From the NCBI GenBank assembly GCA_947579665.1, contig OX388351.1, forward strand, positions 60,644,939 to 60,708,938: DNA of 64,000 nt. Reading direction: 5' to 3'. Under the pieces are notes generated by a model, which saw only the letters and a list, made by a program, of their open reading frames with translations, was not told the origin of the DNA and ran no database searches. Both the position numbers and the translations under genes were made by a program. This DNA comes from Sympetrum striolatum. Lineage: Eukaryota > Arthropoda > Insecta > Odonata > Libellulidae. This document shows, piece after piece, positions 1-10,680 of this stretch (within the stretch, counting starts at the first letter, position 1; each line of letters opens with the position of its first letter).

Positions 1-1030
1 AAAATCAAAAAAAAAATTTTTTAGTTTGTATATAATTTCAAATTTTTTAGTCTATTAGCAAGGTCGATGGAGTTTCGGATACCATATCTAGGTGAAAACA
101 GGGTTAAGTTTTAAATAAGTTCATTCACTATAGAGGCCAGTTCGTGGGTTGGGGAGGAAACACATGAAATAACTGGGCGGATGGGGATATCAAGTTTATG
201 TAACTTTAAGAGAGCGTATAATCGTGGAGGAAGAGGATTTGGATTAATTATTTTATAATAATCCTTGGGTTTTAGCACAGTTGTACACTTTTTCACTATT
301 TCTTTCACTTTTTTATTTAATTCGTTGGTAGGGTCGTTGATTTTCAATATATGGTTGTCTTCTATGAAGGTTTGTACTTTTTGAGTGTAATTACTTTTGT
401 CTATTATGACAATGCACTTTCCTTAGTCGGCTTTGGAAATAACGAGATTTTCACGTTCCACAGTATTCATGATGCTAAGTAAGGTTTTCTGGGAAGTAAG
501 TTTACGGGGAAGTAAGAAGGCAACACTAGATTTTTCAGATTTTAAGTGATGGTATGGGTGAAGTTATGTTTTAAGGAACGATCATTCCCTTGATGGTTGA
601 AAATATATTCACAATCAGCTATCAGATTCTTAAAATCGTTACCGTTATAATGGCTAGAATTAAAATTCAGGCCTTTTGATAGGAAGTTGACTTCGTTATC
701 AGAAAAGTTAACGTAGGATAGGTTTTTCACTCACTGGTAAAATACATGCTCTATGGGAGGGAGTTTTGAGGAAAATCGGCGGCAGGTGGAATCATCCTGC
801 GTAATTACTTCTGGGAAAATCTGTTGAGTTTATCGCGGAGGGTATCTAACTTCTTAAAACAGATCTCACTGGCAAATGTTCTCACCTTATCATCAAAGCA
901 AGCCCATTCAATGGGATAAAGGGATTCCAAAGGAATTCTACGCAGGATGATTCCATTTTTGGAATCTAGAACTCGTTCAGACCGGAAAATGACTGCTGCG
1001 CAGCTTTTAGTTTCATTATTTGGCATTTAT
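1..1030 (-). mobile_element. Broken Penelope-like retroelement (5' part to RT fingers), cut by the window edge
   Basis: Reading leftward, the start region (1026-805) is followed by a segment with the Penelope-type KGLNF box (730-542) and then reverse-transcriptase finger sequence (about 540-111), including PPRLYALLKLHKLDIPIRP. After 111 the homology continues in another frame, with NSIDLANRLKNLKLYTN at about 88-24, so the element runs past position 1 and is not truncated at 111. It is dead: stops at 805-807, 731-733, 423-425 (inside the conserved SKAD-GK segment) and 21-23, plus frame changes near 542 and 111. The palm motif (YxDD) and GIY-YIG endonuclease would lie outside the window. Penelope-like elements are non-LTR-like retroelements with telomerase-related RTs; this family name rests on remembered motifs, not a search. 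Confidence 0.85.
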
Positions 1031-1165
1031 TCGTTTTTTTAAGTTCCTAGAGTGAGTTTGTGCGTAGTTCTTAGCGTTCCTTTAAGTTTTGAATGCCTAG
1101 TGCAGGCTTGGGTTTGTGACATGTAAGTGCTGTGTTACTGTATGTTTCTTTGTGGTGTGGGTGCC
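1031..1165 (-). mobile_element. Probable 5' leader of the Penelope-like relic
   Basis: These bases lie directly upstream of the first methionine of the relic (1026, minus strand). They have no open frame in register and are more GC-balanced than the surrounding AT-rich DNA. The boundary with host DNA is not visible because no target duplication or terminal repeat can be recognised, so the end near 1165 is a guess. Confidence 0.3.
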
Positions 1166-1180
1166 ATTCACGTATAAGCA

Positions 1181-1369
1181 TGGCTACTTCAGTGGAGGTT
1201 GTGTGCTCTATTTGCAAAAGCGTGGTTTTGGACAATGAAGAAACGGCTGTGGTAACGATCCGGTCTTTGATTTTGGTATGGTTCGGATCCGAACGATTTA
1301 GATGAAATGAATGAGGAAGAAGAAGACGACATTACTCCGCATTTTGATATCTTACCTCATTCAAATTGA
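1181..1369 (+). pseudogene. Short coding-like fragments with a C-x2-C pair, unrecognised
   Basis: An ATG at about 1181 opens a frame of about 41 codons beginning MATSVEVVCSICKSVVLDNE, with a C-x2-C pair as in zinc-binding folds. A possible splice donor (TTG|GTATGG) follows. About 60 bases on, another frame reads DEMNEEEEDDITPHFDILPH and then stops, which resembles an acidic protein C-terminus. The two pieces could be parts of one broken gene or transposon ORF. I do not recognise the family. The fragments are opposite in strand to the Penelope relic and just outside it. Confidence 0.22.
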
Positions 1370-2690
1370 AAACTCGCCCGAGGATGCAAACATCAAGAAA
1401 AACATTCGTCCAAATTAATGGGGTATCTTTCCTTTTATTAAATTTTATCTTACTAAGTTATAATTATTAAACGTTTAAATATTTTATTAGTAAAATTATT
1501 TACTTGTAGGAATAAGAATATACTTTCCGGCATTATAATCGGTGTTTTGATGGATACTCGCACATAGGCGCTCCGCGTTAGTGGTCATCTACTGAGTGTG
1601 CGAACGTGTTTGGCGCTTCGTAGAAGCTACAATTTTTGTACTACGGAGATGATAATATAACATTCTGAAGCCTTTTGATGTTTTCTACAACTTTTATTTC
1701 CATATATTTTTTGATTTAATGATAATAAAAGGTCGAAAATGGACATTTAACGCAGATTTTCCCGTTAAAGCTACCCTAAGACGAGTTGTTTTTCGTGTGT
1801 AGCTTTATGTTTACTCATTTTTCTTTCAATTTAAAATACCACGGGTCTAGTTTACACTTTATTAAGTAGTTTAAATCAAACCGTGTGTCTTTAGCACCAT
1901 TAGATACGGAGATTTACCGTTCAATATGATGCAAGGTCGAAAATCCAAGATGGCGACTTTTGTTTAAATATTTAGGCATGTTGCCCAATTGGGATTTTTT
2001 GGGATTTTTGGGATTTTGCTTTTGGCTGTTCAAAGAACATCTCCACCAATTTTCAGCTTGATAAACCAAAAAGGATAAGTTGAGCCTTTTCTTGCCTAAA
2101 ATGCCTCCACTATAAAAGTAGACTGCGAGTTTTTAAGAAGACGCAGTACTTAAAAAAAAAGCATTTCCGTAAAAGTTGAGAACATTAATGATTTAGTAAG
2201 AGCACGCCATATCTTGAAATATTTTCAATTTCATAAGTATCGTTAATATTCTTGAACTTTATGGATAGGTTATTTTGAAAATATTGAACTTCTATCCTAA
2301 CTATATCACTGCTCCAACGTTTATCCTAAAGAAGCATAGACACCGTTGCGGATATCACATTATTCTATACATTTCTTTATAAAAATATTCATCAGAAAAG
2401 AGATAAAACAGGAGTAGATTTGAATTGGTATGCTCTACTAACTACGACACTTGACTCTTATGAGCTAAAATACAATTCCACAAACGCTAGGAAAGTGCAA
2501 TTTTCCTAAACATACACGTTTTATAAATATTTCGATTCCGTAAATCCCTTCAAAATATAGCTCATTCTCTCTTACCATGATAATACAACCTCGAAATCAA
2601 TACTCACTACAGACGGAACATGAAATATGGATTTCTACGCTACTTCTTTGAGGTTTAGAAGATTTGAAAGCATCCGGAATGAGCATTAGC
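1370..2690. other. AT-rich intergenic or intronic DNA, no gene seen
   Basis: Only short frames broken by stops are present. A small run of TGGGATTTTT-like units sits at about 1988-2020. A YY1/Pho-type motif (AAGATGGCGAC) is at 1947-1957; one such match in this much sequence can be chance. Confidence 0.5.
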
Positions 2691-3048
2691 TTTGCCGGAG
2701 TATTTTTCTTTCTCTGAGGTCCGCGAGCACTCTCCAGCAAGAAAAGTTTCGCCACGAAGTCCCGGCCGCTTTCACGAATATTTTTGCAGTATGTTATCTC
2801 AGAGTCCCGGGCTCAAACCTCGCATCATAATGCCTTCTCATTGCCGTTCTCGAAGTTTCGCTTTCCTCGTACTTCAGCTTTTAGTGTACATCCTCCGAAA
2901 TTTTCGATTCCGTCTTTATGCATCAACCTACATAAAACAAGGAAGAATAATCGCATTCACGGCCATCTTCAGATGAATTTAATTCTCTCAAAGAGTCACG
3001 TAACGCTCTAACGTTCGAAAAAAGTTCCTCCAACCATATATTGATAAA
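2691..3048. other. GC-elevated segment, no recognised product
   Basis: Two overlapping plus-strand frames (2692-2976 and 2784-3011) exist because the local GC content is higher, but neither translation resembles a known domain. The segment lies directly left of the MITE at 3101-3552. Confidence 0.4.
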
Positions 3049-3100
3049 TTGAATACCTTTCATTTGTATATTGGAGGAGGATGGAGAAAATATATTTTTC

Positions 3101-3178
3101 GGTTAATGGTTGTTATCTGGGGGTTATACCGTTATTTTTTTCTGATAGAAATTCGGATGGTCTCCATCCTAATCCGGA
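3101..3178 (+). repeat. Left terminal inverted repeat of the MITE
   Basis: Seventy-eight bases, pairing with 3475-3552 with 10 mismatches and no indels. The mismatches fall in the inner 56 bases; the outer 22 match perfectly. Confidence 0.88.
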
Positions 3179-3474
3179 CCCTTAGATTTTTGATAGAAAT
3201 CCTTCCCCCCAACCCAACCCATCCCCGGGGCAACGTTGCCGTGTGTGAACGGGTAATTTCTTGCAAAATCACGAAAAATCTTAATTTTCATCGTAGAACG
3301 TCGATCAAAAGACGCTTGTATATCTCTTTGGACTAGTGAGACGACGAATATAATAAATTTTTGCTCATTTGAATTGTTTATAACTTTTTCAATCGTATTC
3401 CACGCGGTCAGTTATTTTAAGATCCCCCTGCTGTGGCGGCCGGGCGCTCCTCAGCTGCGAAGGTGAGATAAATG

Positions 3475-3552
3475 TCCGGATTAGGACGGCGACCCTCCAA
3501 ATTTCTACCTGAAGAAAGTAACGGTGAAACCCCCAGATAACAACCATTAACC
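3475..3552 (-). repeat. Right terminal inverted repeat of the MITE
   Basis: Reverse-complement partner of 3101-3178. It ends in CCATTAACC, immediately before the second copy of the TATTTTTC duplication. Confidence 0.88.
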
Positions 3553-3639
3553 TATTTTTCTAAAAATTTCCTTCGGTCTTCTTCTTGGCTATGAAGAAAG
3601 CAAAGCTATGTGTATGAGTGATGTAGAATAATTGCACCG

Positions 3640-3805
3640 ATGAAGGTCTCTCCTTATGAATTTCTAACAAGTGTTACTCGTAGAGTCGTTATGCTTCACC
3701 TACTTGGACTTGTACCGGCTTACTGCATTCAGTGAGGAAGGCAAGGGCAAACTACCTCACTCCTTACTTCCCCTGTAAGCCTCATTCCCATTTACCAACT
3801 CGAAA
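3640..3805 (-). repeat. Dispersed repeat family A, copy 1
   Basis: On the minus strand this reads a core GTGAGGTAGTTTGCCCTTGC (about 3741-3760) preceded by GAATGAGGCTTAC and followed, about 80 bases on, by a CTACGAGTAAC...TCATAAGGAGAGACC-like stretch. The same order of motifs occurs in the copy at 24.0 kb, and a shorter version at 38.5 kb. It is a dispersed repeat, not a gene. A CCCGAAACCGGTTGAAAA box lies just upstream on the same strand (about 3820-3840). Confidence 0.7.
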
Positions 3806-3839
3806 TGATAGCAGAAAGAATGAATTTTCAACCGGTTTC

Positions 3840-5390
3840 GGGTTGAATAATTTAAAGACGTAAACAAAATAAAAAATGAGAGAAAAACAGAAGCATCTAC
3901 CTTAGGTATTCTTCAGAGCCTGCTTTATCCTAAAGTTGTTGTTTACAGAAATGCTGTTCATTAATCTCCGATAAATTAGGCTGTCAGTATAAATTTGTAA
4001 GACTGTTAATAATGTATGCTATGCTGTTTATAAAGGCAAGCATGAAATGAGAAAACTATGCTTTAAAAACAGAAGAAAAGCGAAATAGCCGCGAAGCAGC
4101 GCAACGAAAAAAATCCCCCCGTTAAAATTTGGAAACTAACTTTTTGAAACTCCACTACTAGAATGAAAAATGTTCGGAGTGCGAAAACTTCTTCTTTTAA
4201 AACGAAGAGTCACTTAATCAATGAGGCGCTTCGAGGAAATTATTTAAGCTCTAATTAATCTCAAGAGACCGATGAAAACTGGGAAGGCCGACTCTTGCGA
4301 TAAGGAAAAAAACACCGTGTCTAAAAGGTCAATCACGGACGTTGCTCACCTTATTTTCTTTTCAACTGCTAGCAATGTTGCATAAATAAATGAAGACCAA
4401 TAAGTCTGATACTAAGTATTTTGGAGGCTCTAGAATAAATTCTTTAATTTCAAAAGGCTTAAGTGCGATCTAGTGGAATACTTCTATTAGAACTAAAATC
4501 CGAATAAAAGACTATTAGAGTAGAATAAATAAACTCACGAAGAAAAGTAGGCGATAATAAATCAGAACTAAGTTAATTTCGAACTTTCTTCTTTCTTGAT
4601 AGTTTCGAGTGATTGAAATGAATATTTTGTTACATAAAAGTTAATTCAAATCATCGAGCAAGTACTCACCGAAAATATTCCGCGGCTACTGACAGGAAGT
4701 CAGGTGGAATTCATCTGAAAAATAAGAATAAAACAATTAAAAATCTGTAAATGTATTAAGACATTTTTTAGCATTAATTACTCTGATATGATACTAAAAA
4801 AGTTGGTAAGTGAATTAACACCAACCAAAACTTATGATTTAAAAATGATGCAAAGAGTTTTAATTTATAATCAAAATTCTTTGATCACCCAGATGTGGTA
4901 ACCCTACCTGTACATCGAAATGAACATAAATTATAAAATAACAGCATGGTTATTTTTTATATTTGTAATTTTTTCCACGTGCCATAAACTCAACTAAATC
5001 TTTTTTCAATTCAGGCATTCAAAATCCTTCAATTATAGCAATAGAACTATTTTATGTAATTCGTTTCATAAATATTAAAAATATACAAGCTGTAAATATA
5101 TCTAAGGTACACGGAAAATAAAATTTAGAAAATAATTTAATTATAAATAAAAAATAATGCATGTAAGTTATACATGTATTTTATAATACATTTCAGTACA
5201 TTCTTATGATTTATATTACTTTTCATCGTGTCACGATTAATTTCGCAACGTTATGGTTGAACGATCTCAAATTCTTGACCGATTTATTTCCCTCTTCCTA
5301 AATATTATATTATAAATTCTTAAAGTAACTGGACTTTTCGGAAATGATTTTTCTAAAGAATAAAAGAGAAGCGGTCCTCCGCAATCGCAT
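3840..5390. other. AT-rich DNA, nothing identified
   Basis: Dense stops in all frames, with scattered A/T runs. No exon, repeat boundary or structured element could be recognised. Confidence 0.5.
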
Positions 5391-6190
5391 CAAACTCGCC
5401 CATTGTTATATTTCTACATTACTCTGAAGACCATTTCATCAAGTTTCCGCTCCTCAAGAACGGCAGCACTCCTGCCGGGGCAACAGACCAAAACGAAACA
5501 GTCTACTGCGTGAATTAAACTTCCGAAGAACTTCCAAGCAAAGTTCAAGGCTGATATCGAAGTACAAAATCCCCGCAAATACAACACGAAAAGTCTCTGA
5601 TAAAAATAACAGAATGCAAAATTGTTTCCATGTCCACGCAAAGATGCTGAGCTCCTCATCTGGATAGCACACGGCATTATCCAAAGTAGACTTGATCTCG
5701 GATAAAGCCGAGCACAAATCAAACGTGTATCTTTCCGCATTTCGGAAAAATAGCTTTGTGCGAAAATAGGAAAATTCGCGAGAAAAAGTAAATGATTAAA
5801 TTCCACAAAGCTATTCTCGGATAGAAAGAGAAAAATGTGTCACACAGAATTCATCTCACGAATATTCTGGCGAGATTTCCTCTGTATTCTTCCGCGGATA
5901 AATAAGCTGCAGCGGGGATTTGGAGGGATACATCGAGATAAAACCGGCGGCGTAATATTGAATTTCCCTAAAGGACGAGAGCTCTCCTTGAAAACTCCGA
6001 AAAATACCAATTCCGTAAATTCGTACGGAAAGAGATGTCCCAAATTTAGGATGCTTGCGTTCGAGCGGGATGGCTAGAAGTTCACAATTTTTCGTGACTT
6101 CACAAAGGGACAAAGTAACCGAAAAATCTGCTCCCGGATGCTGGGGGCGTCGTGAAATATGATGAAAAAAGCAGAAGTTTCTCAATCTGT
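5391..6190. other. GC-elevated island with overlapping frames on both strands
   Basis: Frames of 67 to 130 codons overlap on both strands (for example 5414-5806 minus, 5835-6077 plus and 5856-6185 minus). That pattern comes from fewer stop codons in GC-richer DNA, not from one gene. No translation resembles a known family. It could be a regulatory element. Confidence 0.35.
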
Positions 6191-6430
6191 AGAATACGTA
6201 CGCACAAGATTTATTTTGTTACTCTTACATAGAAATGCAGGCTATAAATTGAAAGGAATCCGTATTTTCTGCAATACTCATGTTAACGACTGGTCTCGTC
6301 CTAAAGAACGGCCAAAATCAAGTCAATACAGATCAAAACCGGTGTTTCATAAAAAGATTGCAGAACAGACGTAGTCTAGAAGAGGAGTATTGTAAAAGTA
6401 CTTCGACATGGAAAACCATTTCGCGCATGG

Positions 6431-6500
6431 GCTACCACCGGGAATCGAACCCAGGACCCCTTTTAGTCGAATAAACTGCCCAATTGACTATTCGGGAGTC
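6431..6500 (-). repeat. tRNA-derived repeat (SINE head) with perfect B box
   Basis: On the minus strand there is a perfect pol III B box GGTTCGATTCC (6441-6451) in a plausible T arm, preceded by a tRNA-like D/anticodon region (AGTCAATTGGGCAG, ACTAAAAGGGG). The 5' and 3' ends do not pair as a 7-bp acceptor stem, so this is not a working tRNA gene. It is most likely the head of a tRNA-derived SINE or a decayed tRNA. Confidence 0.6.
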
Positions 6501-6619
6501 AAAATACGACATTCATGGTAACAGCTTTTACTAGTAAAAGTTGTTACCATGAATTTTTTACAAATTAAGAAATACCACAATGTGAATCCTGAGATGGTTT
6601 CGTTTTATCAAAATACGAC
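6499..6619. repeat. 97-bp insert flanked by 12-bp direct repeats
   Basis: TCAAAATACGAC occurs at 6499-6510 and again, unchanged, at 6608-6619. The 97 bases between them begin with the 44-bp palindrome at 6511-6554. Exact 12-bp flanking repeats look like a target duplication made by LINE-type retroposition, although no poly(A) tail is visible. Confidence 0.55.
6511..6554. repeat. 44-bp near-perfect palindrome
   Basis: Two 22-base arms with no spacer, centred on TTTTACTAGTAAAA, with a single mismatched pair (C/T). It begins exactly after the first 12-bp direct repeat (6499-6510). In RNA or single-stranded DNA it would form a long hairpin. Confidence 0.85.
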
Positions 6620-8560
6620 CTTTTTAATTTGCAACTGCTCAAAGTGCTCCACCAAGTACAACTGACACGTACCAATTGTAAAGGGGTACCTTTCATAAAC
6701 TTGCTGAGCCGTCAATTTCTTTGCAATCAATATTCCATTGATAAACCAGGAGGTTAATATACAACTTGAACGCTAACAGAAGACCACCCAAAAAGAAAAT
6801 ATTAAAGAACGTGAATTCGAAGATGACCTTTGGTGATTATTAATGTAAAAAAGAATCCATGTTTTACAAAAGCACTTTATTAACCACAAAAAAGGCAACT
6901 CAGTTTCAATTCAACATTTAAAGAAATATAATTCAACATCTGACAACTCCAAGGATACCACAACACCCGCAATATATTTCACAAGTATCCCAAAATAAAG
7001 GCAATAGATACATCAATAATAGGAGGAATTCTTTTCATCTCGCCACTCTTGCTTATTTAAACTGCTGGATTTAGTGATTACTTTTTATAGTGTTCTCTGG
7101 GTTAACAACTTCGGTTATTTTTGTGGTTCAGTAAAATGCCTCTTAAACCTTGAAATTTTTTAACACACACATATTCCACGAATCTCTATCCTAATTCTAC
7201 CAAATAATGGCCGTCGATAGCCGAAACTGGTAGAAATAAAAATTTTATCGTTGAACCTACTTTCTAATTCAATGAAATTTCTATAACATCTTAGTATTGG
7301 AGTTGCACAAGTCACAGCCGTCGCACATTAGTTTCACAGCAAAGTTTAATAACGTGCTTCCCGAAAGAAGTACCAACGTTTAATTGATCTCAATTTCCAC
7401 AGCTAAAAAACACTTCATACGCCATTACTCTTCGTGGGTCCCTCCCACTCAACTTGTACGTCCATTAGAAAAGTATCTCGAGACGAGATAAATAGCAAAT
7501 AAAACTCTGCATACAACGCTTTAGGGCGATGTTATGTGGGCGGACTGAACCTCGTTTTAAAAAGTCTGAGGAGAAAGTTTAAGAGTGGACTTAAGTGAAT
7601 CATCCTTGGGTAGAGCGTCTACTGGATGCAAATCATTCCGGGAGAAACGCCTTGGGTTGGATGTCGGTTGAGGTAACAGGGATGACTAAGGACAATTTTT
7701 GGTTACCGATTCTATAACTACCCATTGAGGACTGTGGTAGCGTAAGATTGAGTTAAAAATTAAAACTGTTAACATCGTCCCTGATCTTGTTTCCGATTCT
7801 TGGGTAAAATGATGGACCTCCATACGTCAGAGGGGTTCTGCAAGGGTTTGCAAGTCTCTGTTTAAATGAAAGAAAATTCATGGTTCAGGGTAATACTAGA
7901 TTTATCATAGATGTGACGCAGAATTTCGGTGGTACTTAAAGTAACGTGATGGAAGCAAGCAGATGCTTTTGAGAAAGGAGATAGCTTCGCTGGAGCTAGC
8001 TTTTGCAAGTATCCCACAGCCATACCGCACTATTTTATGCATAACCAAAAACTACAGAGGTTAGCAAAGGGGACACTATAACATGTAGCCACTAAAACAC
8101 ATTCAGAGGCTTAAGTGAATAAAGCTGGCAAGAACAATATAAGTCTGCGTTTTCTGATGTAAGTAGGACAAAGGAAATCTTTCGATGCTAGAACTTCTCA
8201 GACGGTGTGCCATTGTTCAACGGGGCAGATTCATATTCATTCCAGCAGGTTTTTAACAGCTCTTAATATTTCATCATAAATCATATAACTGCTTCAATTT
8301 CGCATTTATTTCATCATACAACGTATTAAAGAAAAGCAATAATTTATTTCTTACTACACCTCGTTTCCTTTGCTGTAAGTGTATACACTGAAGCTTACTT
8401 AAGTAGGACGTAGTGACGAGGATGAAGGATTGAAAAGCATTGGTCTCCTTCAGTTAAAATGGTTCCCAAAAAAACCAAAGGGAAACGGGCCCTATAGTTT
8501 TTGATAACAGACCCGAATGAAGTCCTCAATCATACCCTTGCTTCACGAGCACGAACTGCG
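6620..8560. other. AT-rich DNA with one CGAAAC box
   Basis: No gene is seen. At 7209-7230 a GGC...GCC stem is followed by GAAACTGG, the same local pattern as the hammerhead-like site at 58335, but here the CTGATGA half is degenerate. Confidence 0.4.
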
Positions 8561-9130
8561 CGAGAAAATTGGTCGCGTGACACGCTTAAGAATTTCCTCC
8601 ACCCATTTCACGAAAACAACTCCTTTCGGGAAAAGATAGTGAAAAAGTGAAAAAATCTCGTCGTCGAGCCAAAATGAAAATCCCGTAAAAATGGGATATC
8701 GAGTGAATTTGCACATGGCGAATGACCGAGCAAATCATTCTAACATTTCCCTCCGCTTCCGGAATCATGCACACGGGCACGCCTTTCATAAAGGCGCTGC
8801 AAATATTTCAACGCGAGTGCTTTATCGACCTACTTCTCCGATTAAATTGGCACTTCCAGACGGGGGAATCGACGTCTAATATGTCTTCAAAACGATTCCC
8901 TCGTATAAATCCACGCGAATCGACTCCCGAAGAGCATCCACTCCTCCGATTTCGCTCTTCCCGAAATCCTCCGACAAAGGCTTAATTACATCAGATGGAG
9001 CGAGTCTTGCAAATGCGATCCCAAAAACAATCGGCAGTTAACGAGCGCATTTTGCCTCCACTTCCGTTTAGTCAGAGACCTATTCCCACTGTCTCCTCAC
9101 CCTTCGTCTCCTGTGAATGACCTCACCATA
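8561..9130. other. GC-elevated island, possible conserved noncoding element
   Basis: Overlapping frames on both strands (8586-8789 minus, 8691-8879 and 8722-8985 plus) with no recognisable translation. Base composition contrasts sharply with the AT-rich flanks. Exon or enhancer cannot be decided from sequence alone. Confidence 0.35.
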
Positions 9131-9360
9131 AATTTAGGCATTCATCAATAGCGATTCCTCACTTTGAACAAATCTGCATTGGTGTATAATTATAAGTTCG
9201 TTCCTACTTTCCACCGTTCAGGAATTCCTTTGCAACCGGCCCACTGATTAAATGTTCTATCATTTTAATAGCTGAGATATAATTAAATACAACATCTTTG
9301 CATCATTACGAGATTAAAATGAAATTACGAGGATATCTTATCCCATTTAGAATGATTTTC

Positions 9361-9412
9361 TAGTCTCAATCTCGCCCGAATAAAGGCCTTTTATTATTAT
9401 TATTATTATTTT
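9361..9412 (+). repeat. Retroposon 3' tail family B, copy 1, ending in (TTA)n
   Basis: AGTCTCAATCTCGCCCGAAT leads into AATAAAGG and then a run of about seven TTA units. The same block occurs at 32341, 32700, 45131 and, reversed, at 61832. A conserved 3' end followed by a short simple-repeat tail is typical of SINEs or LINEs that end in microsatellites. Confidence 0.7.
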
Positions 9413-10010
9413 GGTCTGAAGTTTTCTCTTACGAAGTAGAAACACCGTAGATTGTCAAAACTAATATAAAAATGTCCTCTATCATTTGGGAATTTCAAGT
9501 ATCAAAATTAAATTAAACCTAATGCCGAATTATCCGAAGAAATAGAAAAAATCTTAGATTAGTACTTGGGGAACCAGGTTTATTTTAGATCAATATCAGT
9601 GAAATATACTACATTCCAGGAATGTAGTATAAATTATTTAAAAAGAGAAATTTCCAACTATTCTTTCACATTTTTTTCAAATGAAAATATTACGACAGAA
9701 TATAAATTCCGACACAGCATTTTATCTCAATTACATATAAATCTACTTTAAGAACATAACTATGCGTTCCGTCCCAGAAGTATTTGTTTTATTTCTATGT
9801 ATAATGCTTCAATCGAATTTGTAAGTTGCACTGCACAAGGACGAACCAGATGCGTACATTCTTTCATTCGTGTATTAAACGGAAGTCGGGATTCTTATTG
9901 TTCCTATATCACCATAGCTACGTCGTTTGTATTTACATTGAGTCAAGTTTAGCCTCAAATGTATGATAATCTTAGCCCATAATTAAACCGACAGATGCCA
10001 CGAAGGAAAA
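9413..10010. other. AT-rich DNA with a small perfect hairpin
   Basis: A 12-bp perfect inverted repeat with a 1-base centre lies at 9606-9630 (arm ATACTACATTCC). The 61-codon frame at 9566-9751 contains it and looks like chance. Confidence 0.5.
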
Positions 10011-10680
10011 AACCTATAAAATCGTTGTCTTTCAGAAAAAAGGAAGGCGTGGAGAAAGACCAAGATTTCATAAGAAGACGTTAATACCGTTCCTTACGGT
10101 CTTCCAAGCTTCTTTTTCTATCTGCGAAACAGAAAGGCTGCGAGGAAAGCAGACGGCGACGGAAGATGGAGTTTTTTCATGGCCTTTCTAACCTCTCTCC
10201 AGGAAAATATGAAAAGAAATCTCGTTGTAAAGAAGACCACTCATGGCCCACTCGTTCGCGGGTGAAGGGATGCGAATTTGGCTGGCCTAAAACTAATTCG
10301 CGGACGCCGAGTGTCTAATTAAGTAATTAAGCACCCTCTGGCGAGGGATTAATTTAGGCATAGTTGCGGCGCGGACCGCTCCTTTAAAAAATCCCGAATA
10401 GCCTCGCATTCATCCTCTTTGGGATTATGTTCCATCGCTAATAAAGACACAGGACGACAAAAGTGCATCCCCGCAGATATAAGGCGAGTGGCGGGGTTTC
10501 ATCTTGACCTTTCGCATGAAATTCACGTTCAGAAGATAATTAAAGATGTACTCGAAAAACGTGAAGAGCGACCTTTACGTGACATTTCCGCTCTCTTGAA
10601 AAAGAGTGTTAAGAGGAAACGGCGGCAGTGCCCTTGAAGCATGGTCAATCAATGGCAGCATGGAGTTTCGTATGATCCAC
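10010..10680. other. Putative cis-regulatory island with clustered TAATTA motifs
   Basis: The segment is GC-elevated but contains TAATTA at 10316-10321 and 10324-10329 and TTAATT at 10349-10354, the core bound by many homeodomain proteins, beside a GC-rich block. The 72-codon frame at 10419-10637 starts at a non-ATG codon (TTG) and is unrecognised. Clustered homeodomain cores in an otherwise GC-rich block fit an enhancer, but this is inference. Confidence 0.3.

Larger units (their letters stand above)
3093..3560. mobile_element. MITE with 78-bp TIRs and perfect 8-bp target duplication
   Basis: The element is 3101-3552 (452 bp). Its ends, 3101-3178 and 3475-3552, are inverted repeats of exactly 78 bp that match at 68 positions with no gaps; they begin GGTTAATGGTTGTTATCTGG. 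The 8 bases TATTTTTC directly abut both ends (3093-3100 and 3553-3560), as expected for a target-site duplication. Eight-base duplications are typical of hAT, P and Merlin transposases. The interior has no open transposase frame, so it is non-autonomous. A superfamily call needs the autonomous parent; the long TIR is unusual for hAT. Confidence 0.88.

Noticed and set aside
6280..6474. Frame containing HRESNPGPL, which looks protein-like
   Set aside because: That peptide is a translation of the tRNA-like B-box region, a common artefact.
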